From: JAHWJR01 sp035942035
Lineage (GTDB): Bacteria; Actinomycetota; Acidimicrobiia; Acidimicrobiales; CADCSY01
Direction of reading: 5' to 3'
Assembly (NCBI GenBank): GCA_035942035.1
Contig: DASZDK010000027.1
Coordinates: forward strand, 1-50,527
DNA: 50,527 nucleotides
Positions 23,160 to 32,004 of this stretch are shown piece by piece. A model generated the notes under the pieces. It saw nothing but the letters and a program-made list of their open reading frames with translations. It was not told the origin of the DNA and ran no database searches. The translations under genes and the position numbers were made by a program. The first letter of the stretch is position 1. The number at the start of each line of letters is the position of its first letter.

Positions 23160-24896
23160 GTGAGCGACCCCGTCACCGTCCTCGCGGTCGTCGCCGTAGT
23201 GGGAGTCGTCGCCCAGGCGATCGGCGGGCGAACGAAGATCCCCGCCATCGTCCTCCTCCTGGGCTCGGGCCTGCTGCTGGGGCCGGGACTCGGGTTGCTC
23301 CAGCCCGACGATGTCTACGGGGACCTTCTCTTTCCCGCCGCATCGGCGGCAGTGGCGTTCCTGCTCTTCGAGGGTGGTCTCAGCCTGAGGTTCCGGGAGT
23401 TGAGCGGCGAGCGGCTGGTGCTCGCCCGTCTCCTCACCGTCGGCGTGCTCGTCGCCTGGGCAGTGGGTGGCGCGGCGGCGCTGGCCACCGGTTTTCCGCT
23501 CGGCGTGGCCGCCATCTTCGGTGCGATCATGACGGTGACCGGGCCGACCGTTGTCATCCCGATCCTGCGAGAAGCGCGGCTCCGCCCCCGCATCACCAAG
23601 GTTCTCCGCTGGGAGGGGATCCTCATCGACCCCATCGGAGCCGTGCTGGCCGTCGTCACCTTCGAGGTGGTCGTCGAGGGCCACGGGCGGGCGGGAGACG
23701 CCGTCCGTGCGGTGGCAGCGACCGTCGGTGCAGGCGCCGCGGTGGGTGTGATCGTCGCCGGCGTGGTCGTCTTCCTGCTCCATCGGCACTACATCACCGA
23801 CCGGTTGGAGGTGCCAGCCATCGTCGCGGGCGTTCTCGTCGCCGTCGCCCTCGCCAACTCGCTCTATGACGAGGCCGGGTTGGTGGCCGCCACGGGGATG
23901 GGAGTGCTCCTGGCCAACCAACGACGGGTGGAGATCCGCCCCATCGTCGGATTCCACGAGTCACTGGCCATCGTCCTGGTCGGTATCGTCTTCGTGCTGC
24001 TGGCGGCGCGAGTCGAGGCACGGACGCTGGTGTCGGAAGCAGCAGCGGCCACGTTCGTCCTCCTGGTACTCGTGCTGGTCGCTCGTCCTGCATCGGTGTG
24101 GGCGTCGACCATCGGCTCTCGATTCTCCGCCAACGAGCGCGGTTACCTCGCCGGCATGGCCCCTCGGGGGGTGGTCGCCGCATCCATCTCGGCGCTGTTC
24201 TCCCTTCGGCTGGAAGAGCTGGGAGTACCTGGTGGGGAGAGTCTGGCGGCGCTGGCGTTCCTGGTCGTCGCTGGGACGGTCGTCATCTACGGGGCAGCGG
24301 CCCGACCGCTTGCACGGTTGCTCCGGGTGGCGGCTGCGGAGCGGACCGGAGTGGTGCTCGTCGGGGGCGAGCCGTGGCTCCTGCGAATCGGTGCTGCTCT
24401 CTCTGCCGCCGACGTACCGGTCCTCGTGCTGACCGGAGACGAAGGGGAGCGCCAAGCGGCCGCAGCGGCGGGCCTCCTCACCCATACCGGTGCCCTCCGC
24501 CCGGATGCGGTGAGCGAATCACTCGAAGCGGTCGGGGCTCGGATGGCGCTGGCCGGTTCTCGCCGTGAGGAGCTCAACGGGCTCGCTCCCGAGTTGCTCG
24601 TCGACTCCGTGGGACGGGCGAACGTCTACGTCCTGAGGGGCGCAAGCCCGGGTGAAACCAACGCTCGCCCGGCTTTCGGAGGACGCGTGAGCGCCGAGCA
24701 GCTCTCGGGTCGGCTGGCGCACGGGGAGACACTCGAAGTCTGGCCGGCTGGCGTGAGCGGTGACGGTCGGAGGCCGACGTTGCTGTTTTACATCTCGCCG
24801 GTCGGCATCCCCACGATGGTCGACCGAAAGTTCAAGACACCTTCGGCCGGGCAGGTCGTCGTACTGATCCGGCCGGAGGACGAAGGCGGCGATTGA
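23160..24896 (+). CDS. CPA1/NhaP-type cation:proton antiporter with C-terminal TrkA-like domain
   Basis: The 578-residue protein has about 12-13 membrane helices in the first 390 residues, including TFPLG/AAIFGAIMTVTGPTVV (about 125-140) and the family aspartate segment ILIDPIGAVLA near 160, where the Asp-Pro pair is expected in the transport path. The C-terminal part begins like a nucleotide-binding TrkA-N domain (VVLVGGEPWLLRIGAALSA, then VLVLTGDE) and ends in a small beta-rich region. It should exchange Na+ or K+ for H+ at the membrane, perhaps gated by a nucleotide. The GTG start gives an N-terminus beginning directly with the first helix, as usual for this family. Confidence 0.93.
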   Translation: MSDPVTVLAVVAVVGVVAQAIGGRTKIPAIVLLLGSGLLLGPGLGLLQPDDVYGDLLFPAASAAVAFLLFEGGLSLRFRELSGERLVLARLLTVGVLVAWAVGGAAALATGFPLGVAAIFGAIMTVTGPTVVIPILREARLRPRITKVLRWEGILIDPIGAVLAVVTFEVVVEGHGRAGDAVRAVAATVGAGAAVGVIVAGVVVFLLHRHYITDRLEVPAIVAGVLVAVALANSLYDEAGLVAATGMGVLLANQRRVEIRPIVGFHESLAIVLVGIVFVLLAARVEARTLVSEAAAATFVLLVLVLVARPASVWASTIGSRFSANERGYLAGMAPRGVVAASISALFSLRLEELGVPGGESLAALAFLVVAGTVVIYGAAARPLARLLRVAAAERTGVVLVGGEPWLLRIGAALSAADVPVLVLTGDEGERQAAAAAGLLTHTGALRPDAVSESLEAVGARMALAGSRREELNGLAPELLVDSVGRANVYVLRGASPGETNARPAFGGRVSAEQLSGRLAHGETLEVWPAGVSGDGRRPTLLFYISPVGIPTMVDRKFKTPSAGQVVVLIRPEDEGGD

Positions 24897-24993
24897 ACCT
24901 TCCGCAGTAGTGCCGTCGCGAGCCCGGAGCAGAATCGAGACGCTTCAGAAGAATCGTCTGGACGCCGGCAGGCGCGGAGGAGACCATCGTCAG

Positions 24994-25611
24994 GTGAGAG
25001 AGGCGGACAGCTCGTGGCTGCGAGGAAGGCCGGCCGACGCGCTGGCGGCGCCACCGCTGGTGCTCCGGCGCTTCCGCCCCGCCCATGCGGCCGCTTTGAC
25101 CAGAGCGGTCAACGACAGTCTCGAGCACCTACGGCCTTGGATGGCCTGGGCGCGCACCCCGGTGACCACGGAGCAGGAGCAGACCCGTCTCGGTGACGCC
25201 GAGGCCCGGTTCGACGCAGGGAGCGAATTCGCGTTCCTCGTCTTCTCGCCAAACGAAGAAGTCGTTGGCGCGTGCGGTCTCCACGCTCGCCGTGGGCCCG
25301 GCGCCCTGGAGATCGGATACTGGGTGCACGTCAGCCACACCGGGAAGGGCTACGCGACCGGTGCAGCCGGGCGGCTCGTCCAGGAGGCCTTCAGCCTGCC
25401 GGAGGTGCAGCGGCTCGAGATCCGCTGCGACGAGACCAACGTGGCCAGCGCAGCCGTCCCTCCTCGCCTCGGTTTCCGCCTGGCACGAGTGGAAGACCGC
25501 AAGCCGAGGACGCCAGCAGAGACGCAGCGCGAGATGGTATGGCTTCTGCATCGTCAGCAGTTCGAACGGACGTCCTCGACCAGACCGGATACTCGTCCTG
25601 AACTGGCATGA
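24994..25611 (+). CDS. GNAT-family N-acetyltransferase (RimJ/RimL-like)
   Basis: The 205-residue protein shows the RimJ/RimL arrangement: an early LVLRRFRPAHAAAL strand-helix, a LEHLRPWMAWA segment, the strand EIGYWVHVSHTGKGYATGAA with the acetyl-CoA pyrophosphate loop, and a late LEIRCDETNVASAAV. It should acetylate an amine, possibly a ribosomal-protein N-terminus or a small molecule. In most homologues the motif is N-x-x-S-x-x-V-x-x-K-x-G-F; here it is NVASAAVPPRLGF. The start is uncertain: GTG 24994 gives about 25 residues before the domain. It converges on the methyltransferase gene. Confidence 0.85.
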   Translation: MREADSSWLRGRPADALAAPPLVLRRFRPAHAAALTRAVNDSLEHLRPWMAWARTPVTTEQEQTRLGDAEARFDAGSEFAFLVFSPNEEVVGACGLHARRGPGALEIGYWVHVSHTGKGYATGAAGRLVQEAFSLPEVQRLEIRCDETNVASAAVPPRLGFRLARVEDRKPRTPAETQREMVWLLHRQQFERTSSTRPDTRPELA

Positions 25612-25627
25612 TCACCGCCCGCCTGCC

Positions 25628-25663
25628 CGTGACCCCTCGCCGGGGGTCCAGGCCTGGGTCACG
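25628..25663. terminator. Hairpin between convergent acetyltransferase and methyltransferase genes
   Basis: CGTGACCC (25628-25635) pairs perfectly with GGGTCACG (25656-25663) around a 20-base GC-rich loop. It lies in the 92-base convergent gap and can serve either strand. No T-tract follows. Confidence 0.6.
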
Positions 25664-25703
25664 GCTGCCGACCAGGCGCACCTCCTGGAGCGCCGGGACG
25701 GTG

Positions 25704-26507
25704 TCATCCTTTGTGGGCGACGACGAAACGAGCCGCCTGGCGCAAAGGGATGCCATCTCGCGTCCTGAGCGCGGTGAGCTCGTGGAAGGTCTCCTCACGG
25801 AGCTCGGCCAGGTCGGACGGCGGCAGGAGCTCCAACACCGCCCGCATACCCTGGGACCACGCCCAGTCCCACCACTGCTCTTCGTCGGCGAAGTGGAAGT
25901 CGACGTGGTCCTCGACGCTGCGCAGCACCTGGAAGCCGGCTGAATCGAGGACGGGTCGCAGGTCGAAGTCGGGTCGGAAGGGCGCCGGGATGGGCCGGGT
26001 GGTCCGGGGTCCGAACGTGCCGAAGAGCCGCCGGAGGAAGTCCCATTGCGGCCCCGTCCCCACCGGCGTCGAGGCCACGACCCGTCCGGAGCGGCGGAGT
26101 ACACGCCAGAGCTCGCCGGCCGCGGCCTCAGGGTTGGGCAGCAGTTGCAGCACGAAGCTCGACAGGGCGACGTCAAACGACTCATCCGCCACCTCCAGCG
26201 CCTCGGCGTTCATCTGTCGGGCCTCGGCGTTGGCCAGGCCGCGCTGCTCGATGTCCAGGGTGAGGAGCTCCACCATCTCCTTGGAGAGGTCGACGCCCAG
26301 CACCCGACCGCTGGGCCCCACTCGTTCGGCCGCCGGGAAGAGGGTCGCCCCCCGGCCGCAGCCCACGTCGAGCACCGACTCCCCCGGCGCCAGGTCGGCC
26401 CACTCGACCAGTCGGGCACCCAACCGGGCGAAGAACGGGATGACGGTGTCGTACCGGGCCGCAGCACGGCCGAAGACGGCCGCTACCTCTCCAGCATCAT
26501 GTTCCAC
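25704..26507 (-). CDS. Class I SAM-dependent methyltransferase (UbiE/Methyltransf_11 type)
   Basis: The 267-residue protein has motif I VLDVGCGRGATL near residue 43, VLGVDLSKEMVELL (motif post-I), a FDVALSSFVLQLLPNP acceptor-side block, and LWRVLRRSGRVVAST (motif III). An N-terminal AARYD motif is typical of UbiE-like enzymes. The C-terminal third, with clustered Trp and acidic residues, probably binds the substrate, which I cannot name. The GTG start lies ten bases after the phosphoesterase stop, so it is the last gene of the long minus-strand run that begins at pstS, or of a shorter unit with the MFS and phosphoesterase genes. Confidence 0.88.
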   Translation of the reverse strand: MEHDAGEVAAVFGRAAARYDTVIPFFARLGARLVEWADLAPGESVLDVGCGRGATLFPAAERVGPSGRVLGVDLSKEMVELLTLDIEQRGLANAEARQMNAEALEVADESFDVALSSFVLQLLPNPEAAAGELWRVLRRSGRVVASTPVGTGPQWDFLRRLFGTFGPRTTRPIPAPFRPDFDLRPVLDSAGFQVLRSVEDHVDFHFADEEQWWDWAWSQGMRAVLELLPPSDLAELREETFHELTALRTRDGIPLRQAARFVVAHKG

Positions 26508-26517
26508 ACCCGCATTC

Positions 26518-27036
26518 TCACCGTTTCTCCGACGAGGTGCCGGGGGGATCGACCACGACGATGTCGGTGGCGACGATGCGCCCTTCGGCCAGGTCGACGA
26601 TCGCCACCGTGTGGTGGGGCTGGGACCGCCGCTGAGTGGGTGAGCCCGGATTGAGGAGCCACTGCCCTTCGAGGCCCGGCGCGTTCCACGGGATGTGGCT
26701 GTGACCGAACACGACCAGGTTGGCGTCGGGAAAGCGCCGGCGGAGCCTCGCCTCCCGTCCCCGCCGGGGGCCACTGTCGTGGATCATGCCCACCCGCACG
26801 CCGGCCAGGTCGAGCACCAGCGTCTCCGGGAGATGGCCGACCAAGTCGTGGTCGTTGTTGCCCAAGACGGCCGAGGTGGGAGCGTAGGTCCCCAGCTCCT
26901 CCAGCAGGTGGCGGGTGACCACGTCGCCAGCGTGGAGCACCACGTCGGCCTCCTCGAGCTGAGCGAGGGCGGCGTCCGGCAGCCCCCGGCGGGAGCCCGG
27001 GTGCAGGTGCGTGTCGGCCAGGACGACGGCTCTCAT
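26518..27036 (-). CDS. YfcE/MJ0936-type metallophosphoesterase (172 aa)
   Basis: All calcineurin-type motifs are present in a minimal protein: LADTHLHPG at residues 6-14 (DxH), LHAGDVV (GD), VLGNNDHD (GNxD/N), MIHDSG and VFGHSHIPW (GHTH-type, with Ser for Thr). YfcE-class enzymes are manganese-dependent cytoplasmic phosphodiesterases or phosphatases with unknown physiological substrates. The ATG at 27036 overlaps the MFS stop by four bases (ATGA), which fixes the start. The C-terminus is a short hydrophilic tail. Confidence 0.92.
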   Translation of the reverse strand: MRAVVLADTHLHPGSRRGLPDAALAQLEEADVVLHAGDVVTRHLLEELGTYAPTSAVLGNNDHDLVGHLPETLVLDLAGVRVGMIHDSGPRRGREARLRRRFPDANLVVFGHSHIPWNAPGLEGQWLLNPGSPTQRRSQPHHTVAIVDLAEGRIVATDIVVVDPPGTSSEKR

Positions 27037-28322
27037 CCGGTCTGGCGCCGGGCGGCACGAGCGGCCAGCCGCCGGGAGGCCTGGGCCTTGCTTTCCACCA
27101 CCTTGGCCGTGAGACGGGCCGTGTTGATGCGCCGTCCGGTGGCGTAGAGGAAGGCGGCCCCGCCGGCGATGGCGGCGATGCACACGTAGCCGAGGCCGAG
27201 CGGGATGGGCAGCACCACCGGCACGAAGGCGCCGATCACCCAGACGATCTGGAAGCGGGCCTCGAAGCGGGCGAAGGAACGGCCCTGGTTGGCGTCGGGA
27301 GCGTCCCGCTGGACGATGGAGTCGAAGCACAGCTTGCCGGCGCTGGCGGCCAGCCCCACGGCGCCGGCGAGCAATGCCGCCGAGAGCCGGCCCGCCACCC
27401 ACAACGGGAACACCGCCGCCGCGGCGACGGCCACCAGGCTGGCCAGCAAGATGCGCTCCTCGGTGATCGAGCGCCGCAGCCGGGGAGCGGCGGCCGCCCC
27501 CACCACCGCGCCCACGGCGCTGGCGCCGACGATGACCCCGAACCACCACGCCGGCGCCCCCTCGTTGCGCAGGGCGAACGCCAGCAAGAAGACGAGGAAG
27601 CCCACGAGCCCCCGCAGCACCGCCATGGCGCTGGCGGCGAGGAGGATGCCGGCGCCCCGCAGCTCGGCCCGTTCTGCCGGGCCCGCGGCCTCGGGGGCCA
27701 CCCGGGTACGGGGGATGCGGTAGGCGGCCAGCGCGGTCACCGCGAACACCACCGCCGCCACCCCCAGTACCCATTCCGACCCGAGTTGGAGCAGCGCTAC
27801 CCCGGGGATGGCAGCGGCGAACCCCATCACGCCACTGATGAGGGTCAGCTTGGAGTTGGCCTCGACCAGCTGGGTCGGGTCACGGACCAACCCGGGGACC
27901 AGGGACACCCGGGCGACCTGGTACGCCTTGCCCAGGACTAGGACGGCGAAGGCCTCCGGGAACAACAGCAAGCCGTCGACGTCGTCGACCATGAGAACGC
28001 AGACCACGGCCCGCAGCACCGCCGACAGCACGACCATCGAGCGCCGCCCGCCCACGGCGCGGTCCATCCAGGGGCCGATGAGTGGGGCCACCACGGCGAA
28101 CGGCGCCATGGTGAGCAGCAGGTACAACGCCACCCGGGTGCGGGCAGCGTCGGGCGAGATGGAGAAGAACAGCGACCCGGCGAGGGCGGTCGCCACCAGC
28201 GTGTCCCCGGCGGTTGACAGGGCATGGGTGCGGGCCAACCTCGTGAAGGGCGCCGGCACCGTGGTCGACGACCGGGACGAGCGCGCGGCACGCCAGCCAG
28301 AGGGGGCCTCCACGCCGGCCAT
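27033..28322 (-). CDS. Major facilitator superfamily transporter
   Basis: The 429-residue protein has about 12 hydrophobic helices, with the loop 2-3 motif PLIGPWMDRAVGGRRSMVV near residue 80 (the G-x-x-x-D-R-x-x-x-R-R signature) and a basic C-terminal tail. It resembles the MFS_1/MFS_3 group often annotated as enterobactin- or macrolide-type exporters, but the substrate cannot be deduced. The ATG lies 25 bases after the regX3 stop and the following phosphoesterase overlaps by four bases, so co-transcription with the pho genes is possible. No phosphate-related motif is seen in the transporter itself. Confidence 0.9.
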   Translation of the reverse strand: MAGVEAPSGWRAARSSRSSTTVPAPFTRLARTHALSTAGDTLVATALAGSLFFSISPDAARTRVALYLLLTMAPFAVVAPLIGPWMDRAVGGRRSMVVLSAVLRAVVCVLMVDDVDGLLLFPEAFAVLVLGKAYQVARVSLVPGLVRDPTQLVEANSKLTLISGVMGFAAAIPGVALLQLGSEWVLGVAAVVFAVTALAAYRIPRTRVAPEAAGPAERAELRGAGILLAASAMAVLRGLVGFLVFLLAFALRNEGAPAWWFGVIVGASAVGAVVGAAAAPRLRRSITEERILLASLVAVAAAAVFPLWVAGRLSAALLAGAVGLAASAGKLCFDSIVQRDAPDANQGRSFARFEARFQIVWVIGAFVPVVLPIPLGLGYVCIAAIAGGAAFLYATGRRINTARLTAKVVESKAQASRRLAARAARRQTG

Positions 28323-28347
28323 GGTACGGGCCGCCGGCGCTCCCGGA

Positions 28348-29073
28348 TCAGTCCCGAGGTCGCTCGTACTTGTAGCCGAGCCCCCGGATGGTGACGATGC
28401 GTCGGGGGTTGGCGGGATCGTCCTCCACCTTGGCCCGCAAGCGTTTGACGTGGACGTCGAGGGTCTTGGTGTCGCCGACGTAGTCGTGCCCCCACACTCG
28501 GCTGATGAGGGTGTCGCGGGTCAGGACTCGGCCGGCGTTGGCGAGCAGCAGCTGGAGCAGCTCGAACTCCTTCAGGGGCAGAGCGGCGTCCTCGCCCCGG
28601 ATGGCCACCTCGTGGCGCTCGGGGTCGAGCCGCACGTCGCCCACCTGGAGCACGTCGTCGCCACCGTCGTCGTCCACCCCGGCGTCGGCGGGAGCCCGGC
28701 GCAGCGCCGCCCGGATGCGAGCGACCAGCTCCCGCAACCGGTAGGGCTTGGTCACGTAGTCGTCGGCGCCGATCTCCAGGCCGACCACGGTGTCGATCTC
28801 GGAGGACTTGGCCGTCACCATGATGATGGGGACCGACGAACGGGCCCGCAGCCGCCGGCAGACGTCGACGCCCGACAACCGGGGCAACATGACGTCGAGC
28901 AGCACCAGGTCGGGCTGGACCAGGTCGAACAGCTCCAGCGCCTCGACGCCGTCACGTGCCACCCGCACCTGGAAGCCCTCTCGCTGCAGGCCCACCACCA
29001 GGGCGTCGACGAAGGACTCCTCGTCCTCCACCAGCAGCAAGGTGGGCGCCGTCTCGGACCCGACGGCGGTCAC
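28348..29073 (-). CDS. regX3: OmpR-family response regulator, RegX3/PhoP-like
   Basis: The 241-residue regulator has a receiver domain with acidic pocket VEDEE near residue 16, phospho-acceptor LLDVMLP (Asp near 60), conserved Thr/Ala (VTAKSS) and Lys (VTKPY, about 110), and a C-terminal winged helix (LTRDTLISRVWGHDY and TLDVHVKRLRAKVE). In Actinobacteria the paralogues RegX3 and PhoP activate phosphate-starvation genes by binding GTTCACC-type repeats; exactly such repeats lie upstream of pstS at 36006-36023. The GTG start overlaps the kinase stop by four bases, so the pair is translationally coupled. The symbol rests on this context plus domain order. Confidence 0.9.
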   Translation of the reverse strand: MTAVGSETAPTLLLVEDEESFVDALVVGLQREGFQVRVARDGVEALELFDLVQPDLVLLDVMLPRLSGVDVCRRLRARSSVPIIMVTAKSSEIDTVVGLEIGADDYVTKPYRLRELVARIRAALRRAPADAGVDDDGGDDVLQVGDVRLDPERHEVAIRGEDAALPLKEFELLQLLLANAGRVLTRDTLISRVWGHDYVGDTKTLDVHVKRLRAKVEDDPANPRRIVTIRGLGYKYERPRD

Positions 29074-30350
29074 CGGCCCTTGGCCTCCGTGGCCGCCCGG
29101 CCCGTCCCTGGGCCCGGGACCTCCCCGGCGTGGGCGCCGGCCGGAGCCGAGGGCAGCCGCAGCGTGAACGTGGAACCCTCACCTTCGCGGGAGGTCACCC
29201 GCACGTCACCCCCGTGGTTGGTGGCGACGTGGCGCACGATGGACAGCCCCAGACCCGTGCCTCCGGTCTGGCGGCTGCGTGCTGGGTCGACGCGATAGAA
29301 GCGCTCGAAGACCCGCTCGAGGTCGCGAGCGGGGATGCCGATGCCGGAATCCCGCACGTCGATCTCCACGGTTGCGCCGGCGGATCGCGATTGGATCTCG
29401 ACGGTGGAGCCCTCGTCGCTGTACTTGCAGGCGTTGTCGAGCAGGTTCACCACCGCCGAGACGAGCTGGCGCCGGTCCCCGCTCACGGCGTGATCGCCGC
29501 CCACGCCGGCGGTGTCGATGGTGATGCGCCGGGCGCCGGCCAACGGGCGTGCCCGCTCCACGGCCTCGGCCACCACCGTGTGCACCGCCACGGGCTCCCG
29601 GCGAGGCTCCTCCTCGGCCTCGATGCGGCTCAGGTCGAGCAGGTCATCGACGATGCGGCCGACCCGCACCGCCTCGCCCGCCATGCGCTCCGCCAGCCGC
29701 CGCGTCACCGCCGGGTCGTCCTCGGAGGCGATGGTGTCGGCCAGCAGCCCGAGTGCGCCCACGGGAGTCTTCAGCTCGTGACCCATGTTGGCCACGAAGT
29801 CACGGCGGACCGCCTCGAGCCGCCGGCGCTCGGAGACGTCGTCGACCACCGCCACCGCCCCGGTTCCACTGGGCTGGTCGAGGGGCGCGGCGGAGATGGC
29901 CAGCACCACGGGCGGAGGACCGTAGAGCTCGAGCACCCGTGGCTCGGACGTGCCCGCTCGGGCAGCCCGCAGCTGTTCCTGCACCGCCCGCTCAACCAAG
30001 GCGGCACCGTGGCGGCTGCCGGCGAAGCCCGCTGCCGCCTGGTTTCGGAACACCTCACGGCCGGTGGGGTCGCACACCACGACACCGTGGGGTACGGCCT
30101 CGAGCGCGCCGGCGAGACGACGGGCGGTGACCCGGGCCTCGTCCAGGCCGGCGGCGGCGGCGCCCACCGCCCGTTCCAGTCGCACCGGCGCCGGTTGGCC
30201 ATCCGGTCCCGGTCCCAGGTCGGGCAGCGCCCTCTCCAGTCGCTCGGCGGCGGCCTCCACCCGGCGCTCGGTCCTACGGCGAACGACGACCGCCCGGATC
30301 AGGAACCCCGCAGTGATGGCGAGGACCACGACCAGGACGGCGACGGTCAT
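29070..30350 (-). CDS. senX3: Phosphate-responsive sensor histidine kinase, SenX3/PhoR-like
   Basis: The 426-residue kinase has one N-terminal membrane helix (residues 2-24), a coiled linker, a PAS domain (about 80-180, LEAVPHGVVVCDPTGREVF), then the H-box VANMGHELKTPVGALGLLAD, which is nearly the SenX3 sequence. An N-box NLLDNACKYSDEGS, DSGIGIP and GTGLGLSIVRHV follow. It lacks an extracytoplasmic sensor, as expected for kinases that read phosphate through PhoU and the Pst transporter. The ATG at 30350 begins directly at the membrane helix. It is followed by regX3 with a four-base overlap, and surE lies 46 bases upstream. Confidence 0.92.
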   Translation of the reverse strand: MTVAVLVVVLAITAGFLIRAVVVRRRTERRVEAAAERLERALPDLGPGPDGQPAPVRLERAVGAAAAGLDEARVTARRLAGALEAVPHGVVVCDPTGREVFRNQAAAGFAGSRHGAALVERAVQEQLRAARAGTSEPRVLELYGPPPVVLAISAAPLDQPSGTGAVAVVDDVSERRRLEAVRRDFVANMGHELKTPVGALGLLADTIASEDDPAVTRRLAERMAGEAVRVGRIVDDLLDLSRIEAEEEPRREPVAVHTVVAEAVERARPLAGARRITIDTAGVGGDHAVSGDRRQLVSAVVNLLDNACKYSDEGSTVEIQSRSAGATVEIDVRDSGIGIPARDLERVFERFYRVDPARSRQTGGTGLGLSIVRHVATNHGGDVRVTSREGEGSTFTLRLPSAPAGAHAGEVPGPGTGRAATEAKGR

Positions 30351-30396
30351 GGCCTGCGCCGAGCCGTCCCCTGCAACCGGCCGGGCGAGGGGACGC

Positions 30397-31185
30397 TCAC
30401 GCTGAGCGCCGGAGCAGGCACTGCTCCACCACCTCCACCACGCCCGACCCCTCGACGCCCCGCAGCCCTTCCAGCACGGTGAGGGTGGCGAAGCCCGTGC
30501 GCACCAGGGCGGTGTCGCTGTCGGGGGCGATGCCGTCGGCGCGGGACGGGTCGTCGTCACCCGACAGCTCCATCTGGAGGCCCCCCTCGGGAGACTCGAC
30601 CAGCGCCGCCCGGACCGTCCCGAACTGAGCCAGGGGCGCCCAGCGCACGCCGCGGACGTCGTCGAGCGTTCGATTGGGAACGTTGAGGTTCAGCACCGTC
30701 TCGTCCTGCTGGCCGACCAGCCACTCCAGCGAGGCGCCGGCGAGGACGGCCGCGGTTCGCCAGCGGAGGGGATCCCCCACGTCGACGCTGACCGCGAGCC
30801 CGGAGATCCCAAGGTTGGCGGCGGTGAGGGCGGCTCCCACCGTCCCCGAGTGCAGCACGGAGCGGCCGGTGTTGGGACCGGGGTTGATGCCGGAGACGAC
30901 GAGCTCGGGCGACTTCCCGAAGGCACCGAGGCGACCGGCGATGACGACCAGCGCCGGCGGGGCGGCCACGGCGAAGGCGGGCACACCAGCGAGGCCAGGA
31001 AGCTCGACCGGCTCCACGTCGATGGACTCGTCGGCGTGCATGCCCCCGATGGCGGCACTGCTGCCGCTGAGGTCGGCGCTGGGAGCAGCGACGACGACGT
31101 CGTGGCCGGCGTCGACGACCTCCCGGGCCAGCGCGGCAATGCCCGGTGAGTCAACCCCGTCGTCGTTGGTGACCAGGACTCGCAT
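30397..31185 (-). CDS. surE: 5'/3'-nucleotidase SurE
   Basis: The 262-residue protein begins MRVLVTNDDGVDSPGI, the SurE metal-binding signature with the paired aspartates, and continues with VVVAAPSADLSGSS and a VSGINPGPNTG block (about 98-108), all family hallmarks. SurE is a divalent-metal phosphatase for nucleoside monophosphates and, in characterised members, short polyphosphate. Its ATG shares one base with the phoU stop (TGATG), so it is coupled to phoU and part of the pst operon, where it could release phosphate from nucleotides during starvation. That role is inference from position. Confidence 0.93.
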   Translation of the reverse strand: MRVLVTNDDGVDSPGIAALAREVVDAGHDVVVAAPSADLSGSSAAIGGMHADESIDVEPVELPGLAGVPAFAVAAPPALVVIAGRLGAFGKSPELVVSGINPGPNTGRSVLHSGTVGAALTAANLGISGLAVSVDVGDPLRWRTAAVLAGASLEWLVGQQDETVLNLNVPNRTLDDVRGVRWAPLAQFGTVRAALVESPEGGLQMELSGDDDPSRADGIAPDSDTALVRTGFATLTVLEGLRGVEGSGVVEVVEQCLLRRSA

Positions 31186-31955
31186 CAGCCCTCGTCGCCG
31201 GCCGAGGCGCCGCGCTCTGAGGTCTCGCCGGTGGTGCCGGGGCCGGGCGCACCGTCTTCGCCGCTGCCGGCGGCGGCGATGCGGGCCGCCCCAGTGTGCT
31301 CCGGCAGCCAACCGGTGACCATGTAGCGCACCCGCTCGCCGATGTTCACCGCGTGGTCGGCGATGCGCTCGTAGAACCGGCCGACCAGAGCCAGCTGGAC
31401 CGACGCCTGGAGCGCCGAGGTGCCCGTCTCGTGCGTCTCGAAGATGGCCTGGATGTAGTCGATGTGGAGCTCGTCCACGGCATCGTCCAGGTCGTCGAGG
31501 GCCGCCGCCAGGCTGTCGTTGCGCTCGACGTAAGCGTCGATGGAGAGGCAGAACAGCCGGTGGACCTGCTCGCCCATGCGCTCGATGAGCCCCCGCACCT
31601 TGGGTTGCATCTCCACGCCGTACAGCCGCCGGGACGCCTTCATGATGTTGACCACCAGGTCGCCGGAACGCTCGATCTCGGCGGTCAGGCGGATGGCGGT
31701 CACCACCGCACGCAGGTCGGTCGCCATGGGCTGCTGGAGGGTGAGGAGCTGGTAGCAACGCTCCTCGATGTCCAGCGTCAAGGTGTCGAGCACGTCGTCG
31801 TTGGCGATGATCTCCTCGGCCACCCGCAGGTCCCCCTGGAGCAGGGCCGCGGTGGCCCGGCCCAGAGCCTCGGTGACCATGCCGGCGAGACGGACGATGT
31901 CGTCGCGGACCTCGTCCAGGGCCTGATGGAAGTTCCTGCGGATCTCGGTGGGCAT
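31185..31955 (-). CDS. phoU: Phosphate transport system regulator PhoU
   Basis: The 256-residue protein has two copies of the PhoU three-helix repeat, each with the E-x-x-x-D metal-cluster pattern: LTLDIEERCYQLLTLQQPMATDLR near 75-95 and VGRFYERIADHAVNIGERVRYM near 190-210. It links the Pst transporter to the SenX3-type kinase and dampens signalling when phosphate is plentiful. The C-terminal 35 residues are a Gly/Ala/Glu tail that is longer than usual. The ATG at 31955 has a strong ribosome site (AAGGAGAT) eight bases upstream. PstB ends 49 bases upstream and surE overlaps by one base. Confidence 0.95.
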   Translation of the reverse strand: MPTEIRRNFHQALDEVRDDIVRLAGMVTEALGRATAALLQGDLRVAEEIIANDDVLDTLTLDIEERCYQLLTLQQPMATDLRAVVTAIRLTAEIERSGDLVVNIMKASRRLYGVEMQPKVRGLIERMGEQVHRLFCLSIDAYVERNDSLAAALDDLDDAVDELHIDYIQAIFETHETGTSALQASVQLALVGRFYERIADHAVNIGERVRYMVTGWLPEHTGAARIAAAGSGEDGAPGPGTTGETSERGASAGDEG

Positions 31956-32004
31956 GATTACCGGATCTCCTTCTCGGCCACTCTGGGCGCTCTTCTCGTG
32001 TGGA

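Noticed and set aside
30350..30560. Longer N-terminus of the SenX3-like kinase
   Set aside because: The extra 70 codons lie inside surE and read as Pro/Trp/Arg antisense-like sequence; ATG 30350 begins at the membrane helix.
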